The translations under genes and the position numbers were made by a program. The notes beneath the pieces were generated by a model. It made no database searches. It was not told where the DNA came from and was given only the letters and a program-made list of their open reading frames with translations. A stretch of DNA of 64,000 bases from CALABS01 sp050260775 (GTDB lineage Bacteria > Pseudomonadota > Alphaproteobacteria > Rhodospirillales > Magnetospirillaceae), in contig JBLNCP010000059.1 in the NCBI GenBank assembly GCA_050260775.1, positions 1 through 64,000 on the forward strand. Direction: 5' to 3'. The stretch's first letter is position 1. Every line of letters begins with the position of its first letter. This document shows positions 1 through 7,822 of this stretch, piece by piece.

Positions 1-18
1 GTGCCTTCAAAGGCCCGA

Positions 19-45
19 GCGACCATCGCCCTGCGGCGTGGTCGC
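19..45. other. Stable hairpin left of tRNA-Gly
   Basis: Arms GCGACCA (19-25) and TGGTCGC (39-45) enclose an inner CGCC/GGCG stem with a CTGC loop, giving an 11-bp stem with one bulged T. It lies about 30 nt downstream of tRNA-Gly (leftward transcription) and might help end that transcript, but no T-run follows. It could equally belong to a gene outside the window. Confidence 0.3.
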
Positions 46-77
46 GCCCTTAATCTCTTATCTTGCCGGGAAACCGT

Positions 78-151
78 TGGAGCGGGTGAAGGGAATCGAA
101 CCCTCGTCGTAAGCTTGGGAAGCTTCTGCTCTACCATTGAGCTACACCCGC
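78..151 (-). tRNA. tRNA-Gly (anticodon CCC)
   Basis: On the minus strand the 7-bp acceptor GCGGGTG/CACCCGC, the D-arm GCTC-AATGGTA-GAGC, the anticodon loop TTCCCAA and the T-arm GAGGGTTCGATTCCCTT are all present, and the layout matches known bacterial tRNA-Gly(CCC). A 3' CCA is encoded (78-80). The first anticodon-stem pair is a G-A mismatch, the only irregularity. Confidence 0.96.
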
Positions 152-167
152 GCTCCGCGGTGCCCCA

Positions 168-196
168 GTTATAGGGCGGGGCGGGGCGCGGTGCAA
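168..196 (-). promoter_or_regulatory. Promoter of tRNA-Gly
   Basis: Read leftward, TTGCAC (191-196) and TATAAC (168-173) are exactly 17 nt apart, a good sigma-70 match. The -10 hexamer lies about 16 nt before the tRNA 5' end. The 110 nt between the tRNA and the reductase stop hold nothing else recognised. Confidence 0.65.
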
Positions 197-261
197 GAGG
201 GGGAAGGGGGGGCGGTGAAGGCGTCCGCCGACCCTCGACGACGCGCGCGCTTCCTCCGCGC

Positions 262-1299
262 TTACTTCCCGCCGGGAACCCCGGAGGTGGTGGAGTATTC
301 GAAGTGCAGCGCCTCGCCGGGGTGGGCGGCATCGTGGGCGGAGTGGGCGGCGCGGGCGGCTTCGGCGAAGCCGGACAGGATCAGCTTGAGCTTGCCGGGA
401 TAGGTGCAGATGTCGCCGGCGGCGAAGATGCCCGGGGCGCTGGTGGCCATGGTGGCGGGGTCGACGGCGATCTGGCTGCGGTCCATGCCCAGGCCCCACT
501 CGGCGATGGGGCCGAGGTTCATGGCCAGGCCGAAGAACGGCAGCAGCACGTCGGCCTCGAGGCGGCGGGTCTCGCCGTCCAGGGTGGCGACGGTGACGGC
601 GGCGAGGCGGCCGGCGTCACCCTCCAGGCCGTGGAGCTGGTAGGGCACCACCAGTTCGATGGCGCCGGCATCGGACAGCGCCTTCAGGCGCGCCTCGCTC
701 TCGGGGGCGGCGCGGAACTTGGGGCGGCGGTGCACCACCATGACCCTGTCGGCCACCTCGGACAGCGAGATCGCCCAGTCGACGGCGGAATCGCCGCCGC
801 CGGCGATCACCACCTTCTTGCCCCGGTAGTCCTCGCGGCGGGTGACGAAGTAGTTGACACCCTTGCCCGAGCCCTGGCCCTCGAACGCCTCGATGCCGTC
901 GAGCGGCGGACGGTTGGGGCCGAAGGCGCCGCAGCCGGCGGCGATGATGACGACGCGGGCGCGGATCTCGGTGCCGTCCGACAGGGTGCAGCGCCAGCCT
1001 TCCCCGTCCTTGGCGCAGCCCACCATCTGGCGGCCCAGGTGATAGACCGGCTCGAACGGCGCCGCCTGCTCGGTCAGGCGCTCGATGAGGTCGGCGGCCA
1101 GGATGCGCGGATGGCCGGGGATGTCGAAGATGGGCTTCTCGGGATAGAGCGCCTGGCACTGGCCGCCGACGCCGTCGAGCGCATCGACCACGTGGCAGCG
1201 CAGCTTGACCATGCCGCATTCGAACACGGCGAACAGGCCCACCGGGCCGGCGCCCACCACCACCACATCGGTTTGCCCAACCATATCGGTCTTCGTCAT
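262..1299 (-). CDS. Ferredoxin/flavodoxin-NADP+ reductase, thioredoxin-reductase-like (YumC type)
   Basis: A flavoprotein of 345 aa expected to move electrons between NADPH and ferredoxin or flavodoxin in the cytosol. The N-terminal FAD motif GAGPVG lies near residues 17-22, a second nucleotide motif GGGDSA near 167-172 binds NADPH, and the C-terminal GIFAAGD segment is the FAD motif of the thioredoxin-reductase superfamily. The CxxC redox pair of true thioredoxin reductases is absent, which points to the YumC/FNR type 2 group. An upstream GTG at 1305 is in frame, but GAGG lies 8 nt before the ATG at 1299 and only 2 nt before the GTG, so the ATG is preferred. It is the last gene of a leftward series with the HAD gene and pyrD. 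Confidence 0.88.
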   Translation of the reverse strand: MTKTDMVGQTDVVVVGAGPVGLFAVFECGMVKLRCHVVDALDGVGGQCQALYPEKPIFDIPGHPRILAADLIERLTEQAAPFEPVYHLGRQMVGCAKDGEGWRCTLSDGTEIRARVVIIAAGCGAFGPNRPPLDGIEAFEGQGSGKGVNYFVTRREDYRGKKVVIAGGGDSAVDWAISLSEVADRVMVVHRRPKFRAAPESEARLKALSDAGAIELVVPYQLHGLEGDAGRLAAVTVATLDGETRRLEADVLLPFFGLAMNLGPIAEWGLGMDRSQIAVDPATMATSAPGIFAAGDICTYPGKLKLILSGFAEAARAAHSAHDAAHPGEALHFEYSTTSGVPGGK

Positions 1300-1330
1300 C
1301 GGCACATCCTCGGATCAGTCAAAGCGCAGG

Positions 1331-2197
1331 CTACCACCGGAAGGTGGCAATGGCGGCGAGCGGGGTCTCGCCATGGCGGGCATAGGCGTCGCGCAGCGCG
1401 CCGGGCTCCGGCGTCTGGCCGGGGCGGATGCCGAGTTCCTCGGCATGGATGCCCTGGGTGACGAACACGGCGCGCAGGCCCGAATCGTTGGCGCCCTTGA
1501 TGTCGGTGTGCAGCGCATCGCCCACCGCCAGCACCCGGCCGGGTTCGACCCCCAGCATCTCCAGCGCCAGGCGGTAGATGGCGGGATCGGGCTTGCCGCG
1601 CTGGCTGACGCGTCCGCCCATCTCGGCATAGCGGGCGGCCAGCGCGCCGGCGCACACGATCATGCGGCCCTGGCGGATCACCACGTGGTCGGGATTGGCG
1701 CACACCATGGGCAGGTTGCGCTCGATGCCCTTGGTCAGCAGCGGCAGGTAATCCTCGACCGTCTCCTCCACGTCCCACGGGCCGGTGTTGAGGATGAAGT
1801 CGGCGTGGTCGATGTCCACCGGCGCGTAGTCGAGGCCGGCATAGACGTTGATGTCGCGCTCGGGGCCCAGGTGGTAGAGGTTCGGCCCCAGCGCGGCATA
1901 GAAGGGATCGGTGCGGCGCTTGAGCTCGGTGTGCACCGCCTCGCCCGACGACAGCACCAGGTCGTAGAGCTCGCGGCCGATGCCCATGCGCGCCATCTGC
2001 TCCACCAGGGCGTCGCCGCGGCGGGGGGCGTTGGACAGCAGCAGGGTGCGCTTGCCGGCGGCGCGGATGGCGGCCAGGGTGTCGGCGGCGCCGGGATAGG
2101 CCTCGACGCCGTCGTGGACGACGCCCCACAGGTCGAGGATGAAGGCATCGAAGCCGGCGGCGACCTCGCTCAGCCCGGTGATGATGCGCACGCTCAC
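1331..2197 (-). CDS. HAD-superfamily class IIA hydrolase (TIGR01459 type)
   Basis: A cytosolic phosphatase-like enzyme of 288 aa; the substrate is not known. HAD motifs are visible in order: motif I DLWGVVHDG near residue 22, motif II LLSNAP near 53, motif III lysine in GKPDPAIY near 200, and motif IV GDALHTDI near 222. Motif I has D-L-W rather than D-x-D, as is usual in this alphaproteobacterial subfamily. The start is GTG, whose bases overlap the pyrD stop (GTGA), and AAGGAG lies 8 nt upstream, so the gene is probably translationally coupled to pyrD. Confidence 0.85.
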   Translation of the reverse strand: MSVRIITGLSEVAAGFDAFILDLWGVVHDGVEAYPGAADTLAAIRAAGKRTLLLSNAPRRGDALVEQMARMGIGRELYDLVLSSGEAVHTELKRRTDPFYAALGPNLYHLGPERDINVYAGLDYAPVDIDHADFILNTGPWDVEETVEDYLPLLTKGIERNLPMVCANPDHVVIRQGRMIVCAGALAARYAEMGGRVSQRGKPDPAIYRLALEMLGVEPGRVLAVGDALHTDIKGANDSGLRAVFVTQGIHAEELGIRPGQTPEPGALRDAYARHGETPLAAIATFRW

Positions 2198-3264
2198 GCG
2201 GCCTTCTCCTTGTGGTCGGCACCGACGGCGTCGGCGATGGAGGCGAAGCCGTCGCGGGCCAGGCAGTCGATCAGTTCGCGCTTGATGCGGGTGACCAGGG
2301 CCGGGCCTTCATACACCAGCGCCGAGTAGAGCTGCACCAGCGAGGCACCAGCGCGGATCTTGGCGTAGGCCTGGGCGCCGGACCCGATGCCGCCCGCGCC
2401 GACCAGCGGCAGGCGGCCCTCGGTCAGCCCGTACATGCGCCCCAGCACCGCCGTGGAGGGATCGAACAGCGGCGCGCCGGACAGGCCGCCGGTCTCCTTG
2501 GCATGCTCCGAGGCCAGCGTGGCCGGGCGGGCGATGGTGGTGTTGGAGACGATCAGGCCGTCGAGCCCGCCGGCCAGGGCCACCGCGGCGATGTCGGCCA
2601 GGTCGTCGTCGTTGAGGTCGGGGGCAATCTTCAGCAGCAGCGGCGGCCGCTTGCCCGACGGCACGGCGGCGTCCAGCGCCGCACGGGTGCGCCCGACCAG
2701 GCCCTCCAGCTGGTCGCGGCCCTGCAGCGACCGCAGGCCCGGGGTGTTGGGCGAGGACACGTTGATGACCAGATAATCGGCCAGCGGCGCCATGCGGGCG
2801 GCGCCCTTCTCATAGTCGGACGCCGCGTCCTCGGTGTCCTTGTTCTTGCCCAGGTTGGCGCCGACGATGCCGATGCGGGCGCGCGAGTCGAGCCGGCGCG
2901 CCACGCGGTCGAGGCCCTCGTTGTTGAAGCCCATGCGGTTGATCACCGCGCGGTCCTCGGCCAGGCGGAACATGCGCGGCTTGGGGTTGCCCGGCTGCGG
3001 CCGGGGCGTCACCGAGCCGATCTCGACGAAGCCGAACCCCTGGCGCAGCATGGCGTCAGGGACCTCGGCGTTCTTGTCGAAGCCAGCGGCCAGCCCGACC
3101 GGATTGGGGAAGCGCAGGCCCCACAGCGCCACCTCCAGGCTGGGATGCTCGACGCGCGGCTGGCGCGGCACCAGGCCGGCCTTCAGGGCCCGGATGGTCA
3201 GGCCGTGGGCGGTTTCGGGGTCGAAGAACCGGACCAGCGGCCCGGCGAGACGGAAGTAGTCCAA
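2194..3264 (-). CDS. pyrD: Dihydroorotate dehydrogenase (quinone), class 2
   Basis: Oxidises dihydroorotate to orotate in pyrimidine synthesis, passing electrons to membrane quinone; 356 aa. The N-terminal hydrophobic segment (PLVRFFDPETAHG) is the membrane/quinone tunnel of class 2 enzymes. GFDKNAEVPDAM, IGSVTPRPQPGNPKPR, NRMGFNNEG and NVSSPNTPGLRSLQ are family signatures; the serine of NVSSPNTPG fits the class 2 catalytic base. No ATG is available near the true N-terminus. The likely start is TTG at 3264, with GGAGG 6 nt upstream and only 1 nt after the DUF952 stop, so the two genes look coupled. Confidence 0.94.
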   Translation of the reverse strand: MDYFRLAGPLVRFFDPETAHGLTIRALKAGLVPRQPRVEHPSLEVALWGLRFPNPVGLAAGFDKNAEVPDAMLRQGFGFVEIGSVTPRPQPGNPKPRMFRLAEDRAVINRMGFNNEGLDRVARRLDSRARIGIVGANLGKNKDTEDAASDYEKGAARMAPLADYLVINVSSPNTPGLRSLQGRDQLEGLVGRTRAALDAAVPSGKRPPLLLKIAPDLNDDDLADIAAVALAGGLDGLIVSNTTIARPATLASEHAKETGGLSGAPLFDPSTAVLGRMYGLTEGRLPLVGAGGIGSGAQAYAKIRAGASLVQLYSALVYEGPALVTRIKRELIDCLARDGFASIADAVGADHKEKAA

Positions 3265-3265
3265 A

Positions 3266-3622
3266 TTAATCCTCCAAGGGAGGGAAGACGTGGCGGCCGC
3301 TCGCCGCGTCCAGCGGCAATTCGGCCACCGTGAGGACGGCTGCGACCGGCAGGGGACCGTACAGATGGGGGAACAGCTGGCCGCCGCGGGCCTCCACCCA
3401 TTTGAGGGCGTCGCCCAGCCGCGTGGCGTCGGCCGCCAGCAGCACCAAGCCATCCTGGCCGGCACGGTGCTTGGCGGCGCTGGCCACCACCTGGGCGGCG
3501 GTCGAGAAGTGGATGAACCCGTCGGCCGCATCCTGGGAGGAACCCGGGTAGGCGCCGCAGGCGAGGGCGCCCTCCCACTCCTCGCGACGGCACATGTGGT
3601 AGATGGTGCGCGGATGGATCAT
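3266..3622 (-). CDS. DUF952 family protein
   Basis: A small cytosolic protein of 118 aa of unknown function. It begins MIHPRTIYHMCRREEWEGA and has the DGFIHFSTAAQV segment typical of DUF952 proteins (the W/HxS-type core of a small beta-rich fold). Its stop codon sits 1 nt before the TTG start of pyrD and contributes to that gene's ribosome-binding region, so it leads the leftward DUF952-pyrD-HAD unit. An in-frame stretch further upstream is unlike the family and overlaps the divergent neighbour, so it is excluded. Confidence 0.82.
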   Translation of the reverse strand: MIHPRTIYHMCRREEWEGALACGAYPGSSQDAADGFIHFSTAAQVVASAAKHRAGQDGLVLLAADATRLGDALKWVEARGGQLFPHLYGPLPVAAVLTVAELPLDAASGRHVFPPLED

Positions 3623-3735
3623 GGCGGCCCGGACCTTACCCCAAACCGACGGCCGTGACCACGCCAGACCTTCGTCGATTGACCTTCGCGCCGCGGCTGC
3701 CCACCTGCCAGGAGAGGCGGTATGGAGGATGGGCC

Positions 3736-4257
3736 ATGGCGAAGGTGGCGGTCGTGGTTGCGAGCGGATTCGAGCAGACCGAGATGACGGCCATCTGCAA
3801 GGGGCTGGCCGACGCCGGCCATACCGTCCAGGTCGTTTCCACCAAGAAGCATGCCGCCCGTTCGTGGGACAACACCCGCTGGAACGGCGACGTTCCGGTC
3901 GACATGGCCGCCATCGACGCCGAGGCGCAGGATTTCGACGCACTGGTGTTCCCGGGCGGCCTGATCGCCGCCGACACCCTGAGGAGCGACGACGCCGTGG
4001 TGCGCCTTGTCCGCGACGCCACCGCCCAGGGCAGGCCTGTGGCGGCCCTGGGCCATGCGGTCTGGGTGCTGGCGGAAGCCGGCGCCATCAAGGGCCGCGC
4101 CGCCACCTCGCACCCGGCCATCCGCACCGACGTGGTCAACGCCGGCGCCCAATGGCGCGACCAGGGCGCGGTGGCGGACGGCACCCTTATCACCGGCCGC
4201 CACGGCCACGACGTCGGCGAGTTCGTGGCGGTGGTGGCGGGGGCGCTGCCGTCCTGA
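3736..4257 (+). CDS. DJ-1/PfpI-family protein lacking the nucleophile cysteine
   Basis: A 173-aa flavodoxin-like protein, MAKVAVVVASGFEQTEM at the start, with the DJ-1/PfpI core (VFPGGLIAADTLR near residue 75). In active PfpI, YhbO and Hsp31-like proteins the nucleophile elbow reads A-x-C-H-G; here it reads ALGHAVWVL (near residue 114), with glycine in place of cysteine. The conserved glutamate of GFEQTE is kept. It may therefore bind a ligand or act as a chaperone rather than as a cysteine-dependent deglycase or protease (inference). GGAGG lies 7 nt before the ATG at 3736; an upstream ATG at 3655 in frame adds a tail unlike the family. Divergent from DUF952. Confidence 0.8.
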   Translation: MAKVAVVVASGFEQTEMTAICKGLADAGHTVQVVSTKKHAARSWDNTRWNGDVPVDMAAIDAEAQDFDALVFPGGLIAADTLRSDDAVVRLVRDATAQGRPVAALGHAVWVLAEAGAIKGRAATSHPAIRTDVVNAGAQWRDQGAVADGTLITGRHGHDVGEFVAVVAGALPS

Positions 4258-4267
4258 CGGGCAGGGG

Positions 4268-4295
4268 GTGTCATCCCGAGCGCAGCGAGGGACCC
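4268..4295 (+). repeat. Partial copy of a dispersed GTCATCCC-type repeat
   Basis: The 28-nt stretch beginning GTGTCATCCCGAGC resembles both ends of the longer element at 51923-52020 (which carry GTGTCATCCCGA and, inverted, CATCCCCAGCAAAGCGAGGGAC). It lies between the stop codons of two convergent genes. Confidence 0.45.
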
Positions 4296-4309
4296 GTGCT
4301 GCGCCGCTG

Positions 4310-7300
4310 CTACACGCTGAAGTACTTGGCCTGCGGATGCAGGGTGACGATGGCGCTGGTGCTCTGCTCGGGCTCCAGCTGGAACTCATCGGACAGCGTC
4401 ACGCCGATGCGCTCCGAGGCGAGCAGCTTCAGGAGCTGGGTCTGGTCCTCGACGTTGGGGCAGGCGGGGTAGCCGAAGGAATAGCGGCTGCCGCGATAAT
4501 GCTGCTTCAGCAGCTTCTCCATGTCGGCCGCCTCTTCCGCGGCGAAGCCCAGTTCGGTGCGGATGCGCTTGTGCACGTATTCGGCCAGGGCCTCGGCCAT
4601 CTCCACCGACAGGCCGTGCAGGTAGAGGTAGTCCTGGTATTTGTCGGCCTTGAACCAGTCGTGCGCCACCTCGGTGGCGCGCTTGCCCATGGTCACCACC
4701 TGCAGGCCGATGACGTCGCGCTCGCCGGCCGCAACCGGGCGGAAGAAATCGGCGATCGACAGCCCGCCCTCCTTGGCCTGGCGCGGGAAGGCGAAGCGGG
4801 CGACCTCGGTGGTGCCGTCCTGGTCGAACAGGATGACGGTGTCGCCCTCGCTGGCCGCCTTCCAGTAGCCGTAGACCGCCTTGGCCGACAGGATCTCCTC
4901 CTTGTCGCAGCGCTTGAGCAGGTCGAGCGCGATCGGCTTCAGCTCCTTGCCGGCCCACGCCCTGAACTCGTCGATGCTGCGGCCCTGCTTCCGATAGCCC
5001 CAGTGGAACTGGTACAGCATGGTCTCGTTGAGGAACGGCACCAGGTTCTGCAGCGGCACCTTGTCGATGACCTTGGCGCCCCAGAACGGCGGCGTCGGCA
5101 CCGGCACGTCCTTGTGCAGTTCGGCGCGGCGCAGGCTGACCTCGTCCCAGTCGATGGGGCGGCGGGCGGCCTCGGCCGCGGGGGTGCCGAGCCGCTTGGT
5201 ATTGCCGGATTTCGGGGCGGCGGCGCGGGTCTCGACATGGGCGTCGAAGCTGCCCTCGGCGACCTTGGCCATCAGGTCGAGCCCGTCGAAGGCGTCGCGG
5301 GCATAGGCGACCCGGCCGGAGCCGTAGGCCTGGTGGCAATCCTCCTCGACGTACTTGCGGGTCAGCGCGGCGCCGCCCAGCAGCACCGGGATGTCGATGC
5401 CGGCCGCGGTCATCTCCTCGAGGTTCTCGCGCATGATGACGGTGGACTTGACCAGGAGACCGGACATGCCGATGGCGTCGGCCTTGTGCTCGCGGGCCGC
5501 CTTGATGATCTCGCCGACCGGCTGCTTGATGCCGATGTTGACGACGCGGTAGCCGTTGTTGGTGAGGATGATGTCGACGAGGTTCTTGCCGATGTCGTGG
5601 ACATCGCCCTTGACGGTGGCCAGCACGATGGTGGCCTTGGCCGACCCGTCGGCCTTCTCCATGTGGGGTTCGAGCCAGGCGACGGCCGCCTTCATGGTCT
5701 CGGCCGACTGCAGCACGAAGGGCAGCTGCATCTTGCCCGAGCCGAACAGCTCGCCCACCACCTTCATGCCGTCCAGCAGCAGGTTGTTGATGATGTCGAG
5801 CGGCTTCCAGCCTTCGGCCATCGCCTTGGCGAGGTCGTCCTCGAGGCCGGTGCGGTCGCCGTCGACGATGCGCTGCTTCAGGCGCTCCTCGGTGCTGGCC
5901 GGCAGCTCCTTCTTGTTCTCGGCGGCCTTGCGGTCGCCGAACAAGGCGATGAAGGCCTGCAGCGGGTCGTAGCCGGGAGCGCGGCGGTCGTAGATCAGGT
6001 CCTCGGCCGCCTTGACCTCCTCGGCCGGAATGGTGTGCAGCGGCAGGATCTTGGAGACGTGGACGATGGCGCCGGTCATGCCGCGCTTGACCGCGTGGTC
6101 GTTGAACACCGAGTTCAGCACCTGGCGGGCGGCGGGCTTCAGGCCGAACGACACGTTGGAGAGGCCGAGAACGATGCCGCATTCCGGCATTTCGGCGGCG
6201 ATGCGCTCGATGGCGTCCAGCGTCTCGACCGCCAGCTTGCGGTCGTCCTCGTTGCCGGTGCAGATGGTGAAGGTCAGCGGGTCGAACAGCAGGTCGCCGG
6301 CCGGCAAGCCGTGGGTGTTGACGGCGAAGTCGTAGAGGCGGCGGGCGATGCGCAGCTTGGCGTCCGCGTCCTTGGCCATGCCGTCTTCGTCGATGGTCAG
6401 CGCCACCACGGCGGCGCCGAACTTGCGGGCCAGCTTGAGGCGGGCCGCGGCCTCGTGCTCACCGTTCTCGAAGTTGATCGAGTTGAGGATGGCCTTGCCG
6501 CCGTAGAGCTTGAGCGCCGCCTCGATCACCGGCAATTCGGTGGAATCGATCACCAGCGGCGTGGTCACCGATCCGCGCAGGCGCGACACCACCTCGGTCA
6601 TGTCGCGCACCTCGTTGCGGCCGACGAAGGCGGTGCAGACATCGAGCGTGTGGCTGCCCTCCTTCACCTGCTCGCGCGCCATGGCGACGATGCCGTCCCA
6701 GTCCTCGGCATCCTGCAGATCGCGGAACTTCTTGGAGCCGTTGGCGTTGCAGCGCTCGCCGATGGCCAGGAAGGCGTTCTCCTGCTTGAGGGTCACCTGC
6801 GAATAGAGCGAGGCCACCGCCGGCACCCAATGGACCGTGCGCTTGACCGGGGCGGGCCGCTTGGCCCCGCCGATACGGGCGAGCATGGCGTTGGTGGCGG
6901 CGATGTGGTCTGGGGTGGTGCCGCAGCAGCCGCCCAGCAGGTTGGCGCCCTGGGCGACGAAGCGCTCGTGCCAGACCGCCAGTTCCTCGGCGGCCAGCGG
7001 ATAGCGGGTCTTGCCCTCGACCAGTTCGGGCAGGCCGGCGTTGGGCTGGATCGAGATCAGGCCGTCCCAATTGTCGACCAGCCAGCGGAAATGCTCGCTC
7101 ATCTCCTGCGGTCCAGCGGCGCAGTTGAGGCCCATCAGCGGCACGCCCAGCGAGCGCACCACGGTGGCGGCGGCGGCGATGTCGGCGCCGACCAGCAGGG
7201 TGCCGGTGGTCTCGACGGTGACCTGCACGAAGATGGGGATTTCCTTGCCGGCCTCGGCGCAGGCGAGCTTGCAGCCGTTGACCGCGGCCTTGATCTGCAG

Positions 7301-7789
7301 CGGGTCCTGGCAGGTCTCGACCAGAAAGGCCGACACGCCGCCCGCCACCTGGCCGGCGGCCTGGATGCGGTAGGCGGCCTCGAGCGAATCGTAGTCGATG
7401 TGGTCGAGCGACGGCAGCTTGGTGCCCGGCCCGATGGCGCCCAGCACGAAGCGGGCGCGGCCGTCGCCCTTGAACTGCTCGGCCGCTTCGTGGGCCAGCT
7501 CGATGGCGATCTTGTTGAGCTCGAAGGCCTGGTCCTGCAGCCCGAACTCACCGAGGGTGACCGGGCTGGCGCCGAAGGTGTCGGCCTCGACCATGTCGGC
7601 GCCCGCCTCGAAATAGCGGGCATGGATGCCGCGGATGACGTCGGGACGCGACTTCACCAGGATCTCGGTGCAGTTCTCGTGTCCCAGGAAATCCTTCTCC
7701 ACCGACAGGTTCATCGCCTGCACCAGGGCGCCGGTGCCGCCGTCGCACAACAGGACGCGGTCGCGGAGATGGTCGAGAATGTTGGTCAT
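4310..7789 (-). CDS. metH: Cobalamin-dependent methionine synthase
   Basis: Transfers a methyl group from 5-methyltetrahydrofolate through cobalamin to homocysteine, giving methionine; full length at 1159 aa. Domains in order: homocysteine-binding domain (about 1-310) with zinc cysteines in LNCAAGP (near 221) and GGCCGTTP (near 287); pterin-binding domain (about 340-600, GERCNANGSKKF); cap and B12-binding domain (about 620-870) with the cobalamin-ligand motif DVHDIG near 730; C-terminal AdoMet reactivation domain ending near RYSFGYPACPNVED. It lies 33 nt after the sulfatase-like gene and is separated from metF by three unrelated genes. No cobalamin riboswitch is visible in the short gap upstream. 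Confidence 0.97.
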   Translation of the reverse strand: MTNILDHLRDRVLLCDGGTGALVQAMNLSVEKDFLGHENCTEILVKSRPDVIRGIHARYFEAGADMVEADTFGASPVTLGEFGLQDQAFELNKIAIELAHEAAEQFKGDGRARFVLGAIGPGTKLPSLDHIDYDSLEAAYRIQAAGQVAGGVSAFLVETCQDPLQIKAAVNGCKLACAEAGKEIPIFVQVTVETTGTLLVGADIAAAATVVRSLGVPLMGLNCAAGPQEMSEHFRWLVDNWDGLISIQPNAGLPELVEGKTRYPLAAEELAVWHERFVAQGANLLGGCCGTTPDHIAATNAMLARIGGAKRPAPVKRTVHWVPAVASLYSQVTLKQENAFLAIGERCNANGSKKFRDLQDAEDWDGIVAMAREQVKEGSHTLDVCTAFVGRNEVRDMTEVVSRLRGSVTTPLVIDSTELPVIEAALKLYGGKAILNSINFENGEHEAAARLKLARKFGAAVVALTIDEDGMAKDADAKLRIARRLYDFAVNTHGLPAGDLLFDPLTFTICTGNEDDRKLAVETLDAIERIAAEMPECGIVLGLSNVSFGLKPAARQVLNSVFNDHAVKRGMTGAIVHVSKILPLHTIPAEEVKAAEDLIYDRRAPGYDPLQAFIALFGDRKAAENKKELPASTEERLKQRIVDGDRTGLEDDLAKAMAEGWKPLDIINNLLLDGMKVVGELFGSGKMQLPFVLQSAETMKAAVAWLEPHMEKADGSAKATIVLATVKGDVHDIGKNLVDIILTNNGYRVVNIGIKQPVGEIIKAAREHKADAIGMSGLLVKSTVIMRENLEEMTAAGIDIPVLLGGAALTRKYVEEDCHQAYGSGRVAYARDAFDGLDLMAKVAEGSFDAHVETRAAAPKSGNTKRLGTPAAEAARRPIDWDEVSLRRAELHKDVPVPTPPFWGAKVIDKVPLQNLVPFLNETMLYQFHWGYRKQGRSIDEFRAWAGKELKPIALDLLKRCDKEEILSAKAVYGYWKAASEGDTVILFDQDGTTEVARFAFPRQAKEGGLSIADFFRPVAAGERDVIGLQVVTMGKRATEVAHDWFKADKYQDYLYLHGLSVEMAEALAEYVHKRIRTELGFAAEEAADMEKLLKQHYRGSRYSFGYPACPNVEDQTQLLKLLASERIGVTLSDEFQLEPEQSTSAIVTLHPQAKYFSV

Positions 7790-7822
7790 CGGTTTACCTT
7801 GGTCCTTCGCCTCTCGCCCCGA

